Made by a program: the position numbers and the translations under genes
Assembly (NCBI RefSeq): GCF_015712165.1
Contig: NZ_JADPZX010000001.1
Coordinates: 1,612,001-1,676,000 of the forward strand
Source of the DNA: Streptomyces spinoverrucosus
GTDB taxonomy: Bacteria; Actinomycetota; Actinomycetes; Streptomycetales; Streptomycetaceae
Length of the DNA stretch: 64,000 nt
Direction of reading: 5' to 3'
Shown: positions 16,479-25,267 of the stretch, piece after piece
Layout of the letters: every line of letters begins with the position of its first letter
Position numbering within the stretch: the stretch's first letter is position 1
Notes under the pieces: generated by a model
What the model was told of the DNA's origin: nothing
The model's input: only the letters and a program-made list of their open reading frames with translations
Databases searched by the model: none

Positions 16479-17300
16479 TCAGTCGGCGAGCTCGCCCACC
16501 TTGCGGGCGCTCAGGTCGACCACCAGGGAACGGGCGTCGATCCACGGCCCGTTCTTCACCTTCGGGAACAGCCGCACGCAGCGGTGCTCACCGCACTGGT
16601 CGAGTACGGCGGGCTGGGCGCCCGGCGCGGCCCGGTACACCATGCTGTTCAGCAGCAGCTGGTCCGGCGAGGTGAGCTCCTTGCCGGTGGCGTCCTTGTA
16701 GTCGGCCTTCAGGCCCGCGCCCAGCGGGTCGGCGATCAGCAGCCGGGCGGCCTCGTTGGCCTCGTCGCGGCTGAGCGGCGGCTGGACGCCCTGCTGACTG
16801 GCGGTCCGCTCGACCTTCCCGGTGTCGAGGTTGACGGTCCTGGTGACGAGGGTGTCGTCCCGGTAGTCGTAGAACGACACCTCGGCGCGCCGGGGCGCCT
16901 TCGCGTCGCCCAGCTCGCCGGCCTCCGGTTCGGCGAGGTCGACGCCGAGCCGCTGCGGCCCACGGTCCCCGTCGACGTCCTCGCCGGAGCCGCGCGGCTG
17001 CCGGCTGAGGGCGATCCGCTCGACCCGCTTCATCTCGTCCTCGGTGAGCGGGTCGCGGCCGGTGCCCTTCTCGCCCTGGGCGGGGGCCTGCTCCACGACA
17101 CCCGGCGGAACGGCTGCCTGGCCCTCTCCCGCGCTCTGAGCCGCCTGCTGGGCCCCGCGTCCACCGGCCGTCCCCCCGGCCGTGTCGTCGGCTCCTGCCG
17201 TGCCCGGCAGGGTGATTCCCACCATCACGGCCGTCCCGGCGACCGCGATCGCGGCACCGGCCACCACCTTGCCCAGATGGCGGTGCACTATGTTGCGCAC
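16479..17300 (-). CDS. Secreted protein resembling copper amine oxidase N2/N3 domains
   Basis: A 273-residue protein with an N-terminal signal (RHLGKVVAGAAIAVAGTAVMVGITLPGTAGA). After a Gly/Ala/Gln linker it reads RDPLTEDEMKRVERIAL, as at the start of amine oxidase N2 domains. Then comes a strand pattern VSFYDYRDDTLVTRTVNLDTGKVE, and GVQPPLSRDEANEAARLLIADP, the opening of N3 domains, ending with a Cys pair (CGEHRC) and RLFPKVKNGPWIDARS. It is transcribed just before the catalytic-domain gene with a 106-nt gap. I infer that the two chains form one split amine oxidase. If that is wrong, it is a secreted protein of unknown role. Confidence 0.65.
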   Translation of the reverse strand: MRNIVHRHLGKVVAGAAIAVAGTAVMVGITLPGTAGADDTAGGTAGGRGAQQAAQSAGEGQAAVPPGVVEQAPAQGEKGTGRDPLTEDEMKRVERIALSRQPRGSGEDVDGDRGPQRLGVDLAEPEAGELGDAKAPRRAEVSFYDYRDDTLVTRTVNLDTGKVERTASQQGVQPPLSRDEANEAARLLIADPLGAGLKADYKDATGKELTSPDQLLLNSMVYRAAPGAQPAVLDQCGEHRCVRLFPKVKNGPWIDARSLVVDLSARKVGELAD

Positions 17301-17311
17301 AATCTCCCCCT

Positions 17312-17371
17312 ACTCCCCCTGGTCTCCAGGGGAGTACGTGTCTGCCCACTGGTTCGGCATACGTCGTATGC
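17312..17371. promoter_or_regulatory. Inverted repeats in the amine-oxidase/glgX divergent promoter region
   Basis: Two elements lie between the divergent starts at 17300 and 17483. One is an ACTCCCC(C)TGG/CCAGGGGAGT inverted repeat at 17312-17335 with one bulged C. The other is GCATAC-GTC-GTATGC at 17357-17371 with perfect 6-bp arms. Both are plausible operators; the binding factor is unknown. Confidence 0.45.
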
Positions 17372-17482
17372 ACTGGTCGACCGGTAAGAGGGGAGTAAGT
17401 CATAGGTGGTTCCCTCACTTTCGGGGAGACTCGGGGGTCAAGGCGGCCCCACCGGCACGACACACCTGGAAGAGTCGTATCC

Positions 17483-19591
17483 ATGCAGGTCTGGCCTGGA
17501 GAGGCATATCCGCTCGGCGCCACCTACGACGGCGCCGGCACCAACTTCGCGGTCTTCACGGAGGCCGCGGACCGAGTAGAGCTGTGTCTGCTGCACGACG
17601 ACGGCTCGGAGACGGCGGTGGAACTGCGGGAGAGCGACGCGTTCGTCCGGCACGCGTACCTGCCGGGCGTCATGCCGGGCCAGCGGTACGGCTTCCGCGT
17701 GCACGGCCCGTACGCCCCCGAGCGCGGGCTGCGCTGCAACTCGGCGAAGCTGCTGCTCGACCCGTACGCGCGCGCGATCAGCGGTTCGGTCTCGTGGGGC
17801 GAGGAGGTGTACGGCTATCCGTTCGGCTCACCGGACAAGCGCAACGACCTGGACTCCGCACCGCACACCATGACGTCCGTCGTGGTGAACCCGTACTTCG
17901 ACTGGGGCGACGACCGGCCGCCGCGCACCGAGTACCACGAGACGGTGATCTACGAGGCCCATGTGAAGGGCCTGACCATGCGCCACCCGGGGCTGCCGGA
18001 GGAACTGCGCGGCACCTACGCGGCGCTCGCCCATCCGGCGGTCATCGAGCACCTCACCCGGCTCGGCGTCACCACCCTGGAGCTCATGCCCGTACACCAG
18101 TTCGTCAATGACCACCGTCTGGTGGACATGGGCCTGAACAACTACTGGGGCTACAACACCATCGGCTTCTTCGCCCCGCACAACACGTACGCCTCCTGGG
18201 GCGACCGCGGGCAGCAGGTCCTGGAGTTCAAGTCGGCGGTGCGGGCGCTGCACGAGGCCGGGATCGAGGTGATCCTGGACGTCGTCTACAACCACACCGC
18301 CGAGGGCAACCATCTGGGCCCGACGCTGTCCTTCAGAGGCCTGGACAACCCGTCGTACTACCGCCTGGCCGACGACCCCCGGTACTACACGGACACGACC
18401 GGGACCGGGAACTCCCTGCTCATGCGGTCCCCGCACGTCCTCCAGCTGATCATGGACTCGCTGCGGTACTGGGTCACCGAGATGCACGTCGACGGCTTCC
18501 GCTTCGACCTCGCGGCCACGCTGGCCCGGCAGTTCCACGAGGTGGACCGGCTGTCGTCGTTCTTCGACCTGGTGCAGCAGGACCCGGTGGTGTCCCAGGT
18601 GAAGCTGATCGCCGAACCCTGGGACGTGGGCGAGGGCGGCTACCAGGTGGGCAACTTCCCACCGCTGTGGACCGAGTGGAACGGCAAGTACCGGGACACG
18701 GTGCGGGACCTGTGGCGGGGCGAGCCGCGCACGCTGGCGGAGTTCGCCTCCCGGCTGACCGGCTCCTCCGACCTCTACCAGGACGACGGACGCCGGCCCC
18801 TCGCCTCCATCAACTTCGTGACCTGCCACGACGGCTTCACCCTGCACGACCTGGTGTCGTACAACCACAAGCACAACGAGGCCAACGGAGAGGACAACCG
18901 CGACGGCGAGAGCCACAACCGGTCCTGGAACTGTGGCGCGGAGGGCGAGACCGACGACCCTGGCGTTCTGGAGCTGCGGGCCCGGCAGATGCGGAACTTC
19001 ATCGCCACGCTGATGCTGTCCCAGGGCGTGCCGATGATCAGCCACGGCGACGAGTTCGCGCGCACCCAGCACGGCAACAACAACGCCTACTGCCAGGACA
19101 GCGACCTGGCCTGGGTCCAGTGGCCGCAGGACGGCAGCGAGCTGCTGGACTTCACGCGCGCGATGGTGTGGCTGCGCAAGGACCACCCCGTGCTGCGCAG
19201 GCGGCGCTTCTTCCACGGACGGCCGGTGGAGGGCACGCACGACGAGCTGTCCGACATCGCCTGGTTCACCCCTGAGGGCAAGGAGATGACCCAACGGGAC
19301 TGGGAGTCGGCGCAGGCGTCGGCGCTGACGGTGTTCCTCAACGGCAACGCGATCTCCGAGCCGGGGCCGCGCGGGGAACGGATCGCCGACGACTCGTTCC
19401 TGCTGATGTTCAACGCCTCACCCAAGGCCCTGGACTTCGTCCTGCCGGTCAACCACGGACGGCAGTGGCAGGTCGTCGTCGACACCGCCCGGCCCGAGGG
19501 TGTACCGCCGGGCACGGGTACCAAGGTGGCGGCCGGCGACCGGCTGACGCTCGTGGACCGGAGCCTGACGGTGTTGCAGCGGCCCGCCTAG
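17483..19591 (+). CDS. glgX: Glycogen debranching enzyme GlgX/TreX
   Basis: A GH13 isoamylase-type enzyme of 702 residues that hydrolyses alpha-1,6 branches of glycogen or maltodextrin. The N-terminal carbohydrate-binding domain begins MQVWPGEAYPLGATYDGAGTNFA. The catalytic barrel shows VILDVVYNHTAEG, the nucleophile in VDGFRFDLA, the acid/base in LIAEPWDVG and the third carboxylate in NFVTCHDGFTLHD. The ATG follows GGAAGAG at 8 nt. In Streptomyces, linear maltodextrins freed by this enzyme feed TreY and TreZ, both encoded downstream on the same strand. The 3' end overlaps the convergent MFS gene by 4 nt. Confidence 0.92.
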   Translation: MQVWPGEAYPLGATYDGAGTNFAVFTEAADRVELCLLHDDGSETAVELRESDAFVRHAYLPGVMPGQRYGFRVHGPYAPERGLRCNSAKLLLDPYARAISGSVSWGEEVYGYPFGSPDKRNDLDSAPHTMTSVVVNPYFDWGDDRPPRTEYHETVIYEAHVKGLTMRHPGLPEELRGTYAALAHPAVIEHLTRLGVTTLELMPVHQFVNDHRLVDMGLNNYWGYNTIGFFAPHNTYASWGDRGQQVLEFKSAVRALHEAGIEVILDVVYNHTAEGNHLGPTLSFRGLDNPSYYRLADDPRYYTDTTGTGNSLLMRSPHVLQLIMDSLRYWVTEMHVDGFRFDLAATLARQFHEVDRLSSFFDLVQQDPVVSQVKLIAEPWDVGEGGYQVGNFPPLWTEWNGKYRDTVRDLWRGEPRTLAEFASRLTGSSDLYQDDGRRPLASINFVTCHDGFTLHDLVSYNHKHNEANGEDNRDGESHNRSWNCGAEGETDDPGVLELRARQMRNFIATLMLSQGVPMISHGDEFARTQHGNNNAYCQDSDLAWVQWPQDGSELLDFTRAMVWLRKDHPVLRRRRFFHGRPVEGTHDELSDIAWFTPEGKEMTQRDWESAQASALTVFLNGNAISEPGPRGERIADDSFLLMFNASPKALDFVLPVNHGRQWQVVVDTARPEGVPPGTGTKVAAGDRLTLVDRSLTVLQRPA

Positions 19592-20886
19592 GCGCGGGTG
19601 TCGCTGCCGGGCACGCGCGCGCGGAAGGTGCTCTCGGTGCGTTGGGTGTACGTCGCCGGGCGCGCCGTCCACGCGATCGCGGCGGCGAGTGCGGCGGCCG
19701 TGCTCGCCGCCGCGAACGCCGCGGTGGGGCCGTACGACTCCGCTAGGCGGCCGGTGACGGCGACGGCCAGGGCCTGACCGCCGACCAGGGCGCTCGTCCC
19801 CAGGGCCATCGCCTCGGCGAGCCGCTGCTTCGGGACCGCGCGTTCGGTGAGCGCGAACACGGTGATCAGGTGCGGGGCGTAGGCGACACCGAGGACGATG
19901 ACGACGGCGTACAGGGCGGCCAGTCCGTCCGTCCACAGCAGGGGCAGCGAGAGGGCGAAGGCGGCGGCGGTGGCCGCTCGCCAGCGCGCCCGGAGGGCGA
20001 TACGGGCCGGTACGGCGGCCATGGAGAGGCCCGCCACGGCGCTCATCACTCCCATGGCGGCGTACACCAGTCCGGCCTGCTCCGGCTGCCCCAGGCGATC
20101 GGTGAGCGCGGTGATGCCGGCCTGGCAGGCGCCGAACATGGCGCCTTGGAGGCCGAGGGCGGCACAGAGGGGGTGCAGGGAACGGGAGCGACGGGGAGCG
20201 GGCCCCGGGGTGCGGTTCGACCGGCGTTCCCCTGACGTCGCGACGGGCCCGTACCGGGCCGCCGTCGTCCTGGCCGTCGGATGCAGCGCGAAGCCGGTGC
20301 CGCAGGTGGCCACCAGAAACGCCGCCACCCCCAGGGCGTGTGCGGGATGAGCCAGCACCGCCGCGAGGCCGACCAGGGCCGGGCCGAGGACGAAGGAGAC
20401 CTCGTCCAGGGCGCTCTCGAAGGACAGGGCCGTGCCCACCGTGGCGTCCGGCGCGCCCGAGCGGCGAGCGAGGGCCACCAGGCGGGTGCGGGCCAGCGGT
20501 CCGATCAGCGGCACACTGGCGCCCGCCACCGCCCCCAGGAGGGCGAGCAGCGGCGCCGGCAGCCCGGCGAGCGCGCCGACGACGAGCGCGGCGATCGCGA
20601 GGGCGTTGGTGAGGGAGAAGGCGAGCACGACCGTCCGCTGCCCGTGCCGGTCGGCGAGCCGGCCCACCAGCGGCCCACAGGCCACCTGCCCGATCGCGAG
20701 CGCGCCGCCGGTCAGCCCGGCGTCGGCGAGCGACCCGCTGGTGCGGGCCACGAGCAGCACGCTGCCGAACTGGACGGTGGCCGTCGGCAGCCGCCCGAGG
20801 AAGGACACGACCGGCAGCAGCGGCCCGGTCAGGCCGATCACCTCGTGGTAGGTCCCCAGCGTGCCGCGCCACCCCGTGCTTCCCAT
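19588..20886 (-). CDS. MFS transporter
   Basis: A 432-residue major facilitator with about 12 predicted spans in two halves. The loop between spans 2 and 3 carries ACGPLVGRLADRHGQRTV, the MFS motif A region (GxLaDrxGrr). A central hydrophilic loop (ARTTAARYGPVATSGERRSNRTPG) separates the halves. The C-terminal half contains LAEAMALGTSALVGGQALAVAVTGRLAES. Efflux of small molecules is the likely role, as for most such actinobacterial carriers, but the substrate is unknown. It is convergent with glgX (4-nt overlap) and divergent from treY with 81 nt between starts, where GAAGCTA and TAGCTTTC form an imperfect inverted pair. Confidence 0.82.
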   Translation of the reverse strand: MGSTGWRGTLGTYHEVIGLTGPLLPVVSFLGRLPTATVQFGSVLLVARTSGSLADAGLTGGALAIGQVACGPLVGRLADRHGQRTVVLAFSLTNALAIAALVVGALAGLPAPLLALLGAVAGASVPLIGPLARTRLVALARRSGAPDATVGTALSFESALDEVSFVLGPALVGLAAVLAHPAHALGVAAFLVATCGTGFALHPTARTTAARYGPVATSGERRSNRTPGPAPRRSRSLHPLCAALGLQGAMFGACQAGITALTDRLGQPEQAGLVYAAMGVMSAVAGLSMAAVPARIALRARWRAATAAAFALSLPLLWTDGLAALYAVVIVLGVAYAPHLITVFALTERAVPKQRLAEAMALGTSALVGGQALAVAVTGRLAESYGPTAAFAAASTAAALAAAIAWTARPATYTQRTESTFRARVPGSDTRA

Positions 20887-20967
20887 CGCTCGAAGCTAGC
20901 CACGCGTGTGGGCGCACGCGCAGGGGACGATGACACGAAACCCGGCCGGGCGGGTACGTAGCTTTCC

Positions 20968-23319
20968 ATGACACCTGAGCGTCCTGACCCGACGGTGCCC
21001 ACGGCCACGTACCGGCTGCAGTTGCAGCCCGAGTTCCCGTTCGGGGCCGCGGCGGCGGCCGTGCCGTATCTGGCCTCGCTCGGCGTCTCGCATCTGCACC
21101 TGTCCCCCGTCCTGGAGGCCGTGCCGGGCTCACTGCACGGCTACGACGTCGTGGACCACGCGCGCGTGCGTGCGGAACTGGGCGGCGAGGAAGGGCTGCG
21201 GGCGCTCGCGCACACCGCGCGGGAGCACGGTCTGGGACTGGTGCTGGACATCGTGCCGAACCACATGGCGATGGTGCCGCGCCACAACCGCGCCCTGTGG
21301 GAGGTGCTGCGGGAGGGCCCCAAGTCGCCGTACGCGCGCTGGTTCGACATCGACTGGGAGGCACAGGGCGGCCAGGTGCTGCTGCCGGTGCTCGGGCATC
21401 CGCTCGGCGCCGAGATGGAGCACCTGGAGGTCGACGGAGACGTCCTGCGCTACCACGACCACGCGTTCCCGCTGCGCGAGGGCACCGAACAGCTGCCCCT
21501 GCCACAGCTGCTGGACGCGCAGTGGTACCGCCCGGTGTGGTGGCGGCTGGCCCGCACCGAGATCAACTACCGGCGTTTCTTCAGCATCTCGGAGCTCATC
21601 GGGGTGCGCGTGGAGGACCCCGAGGTGTTCGAGGCGACGCACGCCAAGATCCTGCAGCTGCTGCACGACGGGGTGATCGACGGGCTGCGCATCGACCATC
21701 CCGACGGGCTCGCCGACCCCGACGTCTACCTGAGGCGGCTGCACGAGGCGACCGGCGGCCGCTGGACGGTGGTGGAGAAGATCCTGTCCGACGGGGAGCG
21801 TCTGCCGGCCTCCTGGCCCGTCGCGGGCACCACGGGCTACGACGCCCTGCGGCACGTCGACGGCGTGTTCACGGACCCCGCGGGCGCCGGTGAACTCCTC
21901 GGCCAGTACCGGCGGTTCGCAGCCCCGCAGACGGACCGGGGCGGCCACTGGGAGTCGACGGTACGGCGGGCCGCGTACCGCGTGCTGGAGCACGAGCTGG
22001 CCGCCGAGGTGGACCGGCTGACCCGGTCGGCGAGCCGGCTGTGCGCGGCGTCGCCGGACCCCGCGCTGCGCGACCGCGCGCCCTGGGCGCTGCACACGGC
22101 GCTGCGGGAGCTGCTGGTGCGGCTGGAGGTGTACCGGCCGTACGCCTCGGGGGACGCGGCGACGGTCGTCACGGAGGAGGCCGCGGCGGAGGCCAGGGCG
22201 GCCTTCGTCGTCGACGAGGAGGCCGGTGCGGTCGACGTCGTACGCGGGCTGGTGCTGGGGCGGCACGGGGACGCGCCGGACCATCTGGAGTTCCGGGCGC
22301 GGTTCGCGCAGACCGCGTCCGCGCTGCGGGCGAAGTCCGTGGAGGACACGGCGTTCTACCGCTATGTGCCGCTGCTGTCGGCAACCGAGGTGGGCGGGAA
22401 CCCGGGGATCCCCGCGCTGTCTCCGGAGGAGTTCCACGCGTACTGCGCGCGCGTGCAGCGCGACTGGCCGCTCACCGGGACCGTCGTGTCGACGCACGAC
22501 ACCAAGCGCAGCGCGGACGTGCGCGCGGCGCTGGCCGTGCTCACCGAGTGCCCGCGGCGCTGGGCGGACGTGCTGACCGAGGTGACCCGTACGGGCGAGG
22601 GTGTGCCGGACGCGCAGTTGGCGTGGGCGGCCTGGCAGACGGTGTTCGGCCTCGGCCCGGCCGATCCGGACCGGGTGCGGCAGGCGCTGCTGAAGCATGT
22701 GCGCGAGGCCGGGCTGTACACCAGCTGGACGGAGCAGGAGCCGCCGTACGAGGAGGCGGTGACGGCGTTCGTGGCGGCGGGCCCGTGCGGTCCCCCGGGA
22801 GAGCCGGTGGCCGCCCTGCGCGGCGAGCTGGAGCCGCACGTCCGGGCCAATGTGCTCGGCACGGCGCTGGTCCATCTGACCATGCCGGGGGTGCCGGATC
22901 TGTACCAGGGCACGGAGGCCGAGTACCGGGCGCTGGTCGACCCGGACAACCGTCGGCCTGTCGGGTTCCCGCCCGCCGAGGATGCCGGCGCCAAGGGTGC
23001 GGTGACCGCGGCGGCGCTGCGGCTGCGGGCGCGGCGGCCCGAGGTGTTCGGGGACGCGGCGACATACGCGCCGCTGGCGGCCGAGGGCCCGGCGGCCGCG
23101 CACTGCCTGGCGTACGTGCGCTCCGGCGAGGTCGTCGCCGCCGTCACCCGGCTGTCGCTGCGGCTGGCGGAGGCGGGCGGCTGGCGGGACACGGCCCTGC
23201 CGCTGCCGCCGGGGCGCTGGGCCGACGTGCTGGCTCCGGGTCGGGAGTTCAGCGGGCACGCGCGCGTGGGGGAGCTTTTCGAGCCGTTGCCTGTGGTGTT
23301 GCTGGAGCGGGTTGGCTGA
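20968..23319 (+). CDS. treY: Maltooligosyl trehalose synthase
   Basis: A GH13 intramolecular transglucosylase of 783 residues that converts the reducing-end alpha-1,4 bond of maltodextrin to alpha,alpha-1,1, giving maltooligosyl trehalose. The characteristic N-terminus TYRLQLQPEFPFGAA is present. So are LVLDIVPNHMA, the nucleophile in GLRIDHPDGLADP, the acid/base in WTVVEKILSDGE and the third acid in VSTHDTKRSADVRA. The C-terminal MPGVPDLYQGTEAEYRALVDPDNRR block is diagnostic for TreY. Length is normal. It starts 81 nt from the divergent MFS gene, without a strong binding site. Its partner treZ lies about 4.2 kb downstream rather than adjacent. Confidence 0.93.
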   Translation: MTPERPDPTVPTATYRLQLQPEFPFGAAAAAVPYLASLGVSHLHLSPVLEAVPGSLHGYDVVDHARVRAELGGEEGLRALAHTAREHGLGLVLDIVPNHMAMVPRHNRALWEVLREGPKSPYARWFDIDWEAQGGQVLLPVLGHPLGAEMEHLEVDGDVLRYHDHAFPLREGTEQLPLPQLLDAQWYRPVWWRLARTEINYRRFFSISELIGVRVEDPEVFEATHAKILQLLHDGVIDGLRIDHPDGLADPDVYLRRLHEATGGRWTVVEKILSDGERLPASWPVAGTTGYDALRHVDGVFTDPAGAGELLGQYRRFAAPQTDRGGHWESTVRRAAYRVLEHELAAEVDRLTRSASRLCAASPDPALRDRAPWALHTALRELLVRLEVYRPYASGDAATVVTEEAAAEARAAFVVDEEAGAVDVVRGLVLGRHGDAPDHLEFRARFAQTASALRAKSVEDTAFYRYVPLLSATEVGGNPGIPALSPEEFHAYCARVQRDWPLTGTVVSTHDTKRSADVRAALAVLTECPRRWADVLTEVTRTGEGVPDAQLAWAAWQTVFGLGPADPDRVRQALLKHVREAGLYTSWTEQEPPYEEAVTAFVAAGPCGPPGEPVAALRGELEPHVRANVLGTALVHLTMPGVPDLYQGTEAEYRALVDPDNRRPVGFPPAEDAGAKGAVTAAALRLRARRPEVFGDAATYAPLAAEGPAAAHCLAYVRSGEVVAAVTRLSLRLAEAGGWRDTALPLPPGRWADVLAPGREFSGHARVGELFEPLPVVLLERVG

Positions 23320-23499
23320 GGGGCGGGCGGTTCGCGCGGTGGGGCCGTCGGGTCCGTGCTGGTTGCGGGTTCGGGCGCCGACCGGAGACCGGCGGAGGGC
23401 TTGGGGGTGGGGGCGCGAACGCCTGGCCCTGGCGCGAACACGCGTCCGCCCGGCGGTGCGTGCATCCGGGCGCCCCCTGGAGGCTCCCCCGTTCTCTCC

Positions 23500-23530
23500 T
23501 TGACACTGCACGGAGACCGTGCGGTACTGC
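23500..23530 (+). promoter_or_regulatory. TTGACA-containing promoter candidate before the first M14 gene
   Basis: TTGACA at 23500-23505 is a perfect -35 match. The weak -10 options GGTACT (17-nt spacing) or TACTGC (19-nt spacing) would place the transcript start at or near the GTG at 23533, implying a leaderless mRNA. Confidence 0.4.
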
Positions 23531-23532
23531 GG

Positions 23533-24813
23533 GTGCGAAGCCGGGCGGACAAGTCGGGGGTGAGTCTCCTGCCGGAGCTGCGCTACCCCACCGTGACCGA
23601 AATCGTCGCGTCCGCCGGGGCGTTGGCCGCTCGGCATCCCGGCTTGTGCGCCCTCCGGCAGATCGGCGTCTCCCGCGCGGGCCGGCCGCTGCATCTGCTG
23701 TCCGTGGGTCGCGCCCGGCGCGCGGTCCTGGTCGTCGCGGGGGCCCACGCGAACGAACCGACCGGGGGTTCGACGCTGCTCACGGTCGCCGAACGGGTGG
23801 TGCACGGGCGGCAGTTGCGGTCCGGCATATCGTGGCACTTCCTGCTGTGCGCGGACCCGGACGGCGCGAGCCTGCACGTCACGCCGGCGCCGCGCAGCCT
23901 GCTCGACTACCACCTCGGGTTCTTCCGGCCCGCCGGCCCGGAGCAGCCGGAGTGGTCGCCGGCCGTGCTGCCGCCGGACCGGCTGCCGCCCGAGACACGG
24001 GCCCTGACCGGGGTCATCGACGAGCTGCGGCCCTACCTCCAGGTCACCCTGCACGGCACCGACCTGGGCGGCAGCTGGGTGCAGTTGACGAAGGAGATAC
24101 CCGGCCTGGCCGAGCCGTTCGCCAAGTCGGCGGCGGAGCTGCACATACCGGTGGAGACGGGGGCGTCGGACGCGGCGGGCTGGCCCGCTACCGGACCCGG
24201 GGTGCATGTGATGCCGGCCGCCGGTGCGAGCCTGGCGTACCCGAGCCTGCCCGCGGACGACGCCCGGCACAGCACCTGGTACCACGTGCACCGGTACGGC
24301 GGCCTGACGGCGGTCGTGGAGGTGCCGATGTGGGCGAGCGACCTGGTGGACGACCCGGCCCCGCATCCGGCGCCGGCCGCGGCGATGCGGCGCCTGGCGG
24401 GCCGTCTGCAGCGGGACACGCTCCAGGTGGAGCGGGTGCTGTCCGACGCCTCACCGCGCCTGGAGGGCGTCGACGGGCCCCTGCTGCGGGCCGCGAGATG
24501 GGCGCTGGAGCTGGTGCCGGGGCTGGCCGCCGACTGGACGTACACGCCGCCCGCCGGACACACGATGGCGTACGTCGGGAGTGTCGACGCCTTCGCCCGC
24601 CGCCTGCCTCTGCGGGCGGCGGCGATGCTGTTGCGGGTCCTCCAGGAGACCGACGACCGGGCCGCCCCGCGCCTCGAACGGCTCGTCGCGACCTGGAGCG
24701 AGGCCTTCGCCGACCGCTTCCGCGCCCGCTGGGTACCCCTGGAGAACCAGGTCGAGCATCAGGCCCGCACCGTCGTCGCGGCGGCCCTCCACGCGCGCGA
24801 CCGGTCGGCGTGA
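23533..24813 (+). CDS. M14-type zinc carboxypeptidase family protein
   Basis: Zinc-dependent M14 carboxypeptidase-fold protein, about 426 residues. Zinc ligands are visible in GAHANEPTGGSTLL (His-x-x-Glu) and VTLHGTDLGG (third His), and the general-base Glu in TAVVEVPMW. The N-terminal RYPTVTEIVASAGALAARHP region matches the paralogue at 25264-26664 along most of its length. No signal peptide or prosegment is seen, so it is probably cytoplasmic. The start is uncertain: the frame is open back to 23356, but upstream residues look non-coding. GTG 23533 is chosen because the TTGACA box would place the mRNA start there; GTG 23560 is an alternative. It may be an amidohydrolase or deacylase rather than a true peptidase. 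Confidence 0.75.
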   Translation: MRSRADKSGVSLLPELRYPTVTEIVASAGALAARHPGLCALRQIGVSRAGRPLHLLSVGRARRAVLVVAGAHANEPTGGSTLLTVAERVVHGRQLRSGISWHFLLCADPDGASLHVTPAPRSLLDYHLGFFRPAGPEQPEWSPAVLPPDRLPPETRALTGVIDELRPYLQVTLHGTDLGGSWVQLTKEIPGLAEPFAKSAAELHIPVETGASDAAGWPATGPGVHVMPAAGASLAYPSLPADDARHSTWYHVHRYGGLTAVVEVPMWASDLVDDPAPHPAPAAAMRRLAGRLQRDTLQVERVLSDASPRLEGVDGPLLRAARWALELVPGLAADWTYTPPAGHTMAYVGSVDAFARRLPLRAAAMLLRVLQETDDRAAPRLERLVATWSEAFADRFRARWVPLENQVEHQARTVVAAALHARDRSA

Positions 24814-24847
24814 CCGCCGCCGACCGGTCGCCACCAGCCACCGTCCG

Positions 24848-25267
24848 TCAGCCGTCCAACGCGAACACCGCCCCCGTGCGCGCCTCCATCTCGCAGTCGT
24901 TCGAGAACGTCTGCCGGTAGTCGACCGGCTGCCCACGCCACTGCCCGCGCGCGTGGACGGTCACCGGCGCGTGGACCATCGTGCAGTAGGCGTGCTTCAG
25001 CGGCATGCGGCTGATGTCGCCGTGCACGGCGTCGAGCTGGGTGCAGGCCTCGGCGGCCCGCCGGTGGCCCTGGGGCGGGTCGCACATCAGCAGGGTGCCG
25101 CTCGTGTCGCTGGACCGGGCGTCGCCCCGGATGACCGAGAGATAGAGCCAGTCGCTCACGCGGGACTCCTGGGCCGTCGCCGGCGCCGGTGCGGCGCCGA
25201 CGGCGAGGAGGGCGGCCGCCGCCAGCAGACCGCCCCGTACGGCTTTCGTCGTGAGGGTGTACGTCAT
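24848..25267 (-). CDS. SSI-family subtilisin inhibitor-like secreted protein
   Basis: A 139-residue secreted protease inhibitor of the Streptomyces subtilisin inhibitor family. The signal peptide (GGLLAAAALLAVGAAPAPATA) ends near residue 32. Four cysteines are positioned as in SSI (CDPP, EACTQL, YCTMV, DCEME), giving the two family disulfides. The reactive loop reads C-T-M-V-H, so P1 is Met and P1' is Val, as in classical SSI. The C-terminal TFSNDCEMEARTGAVFAL block is strongly family-specific. The ATG overlaps the stop of the upstream M14 gene (ATGA), so it is translationally coupled and lacks a strong binding site of its own. Target proteases are presumably extracellular serine proteases, possibly including the subtilisin at 42176-43972. 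Confidence 0.88.
   Translation of the reverse strand: MTYTLTTKAVRGGLLAAAALLAVGAAPAPATAQESRVSDWLYLSVIRGDARSSDTSGTLLMCDPPQGHRRAAEACTQLDAVHGDISRMPLKHAYCTMVHAPVTVHARGQWRGQPVDYRQTFSNDCEMEARTGAVFALDG

Noticed and set aside
21130..24366. Very long minus-strand open frame (1078 codons) opposite treY and the first M14 gene
   Set aside because: Composition is Arg/Gly/Pro/His-rich with no motif. It mirrors two genes with clear catalytic residues and is a typical high-GC shadow frame.
22041..24920. 959-codon plus-strand frame overlapping treY and the M14 gene
   Set aside because: It is out of frame with both genes, with Gly/Arg/Ala-rich nonsense composition.
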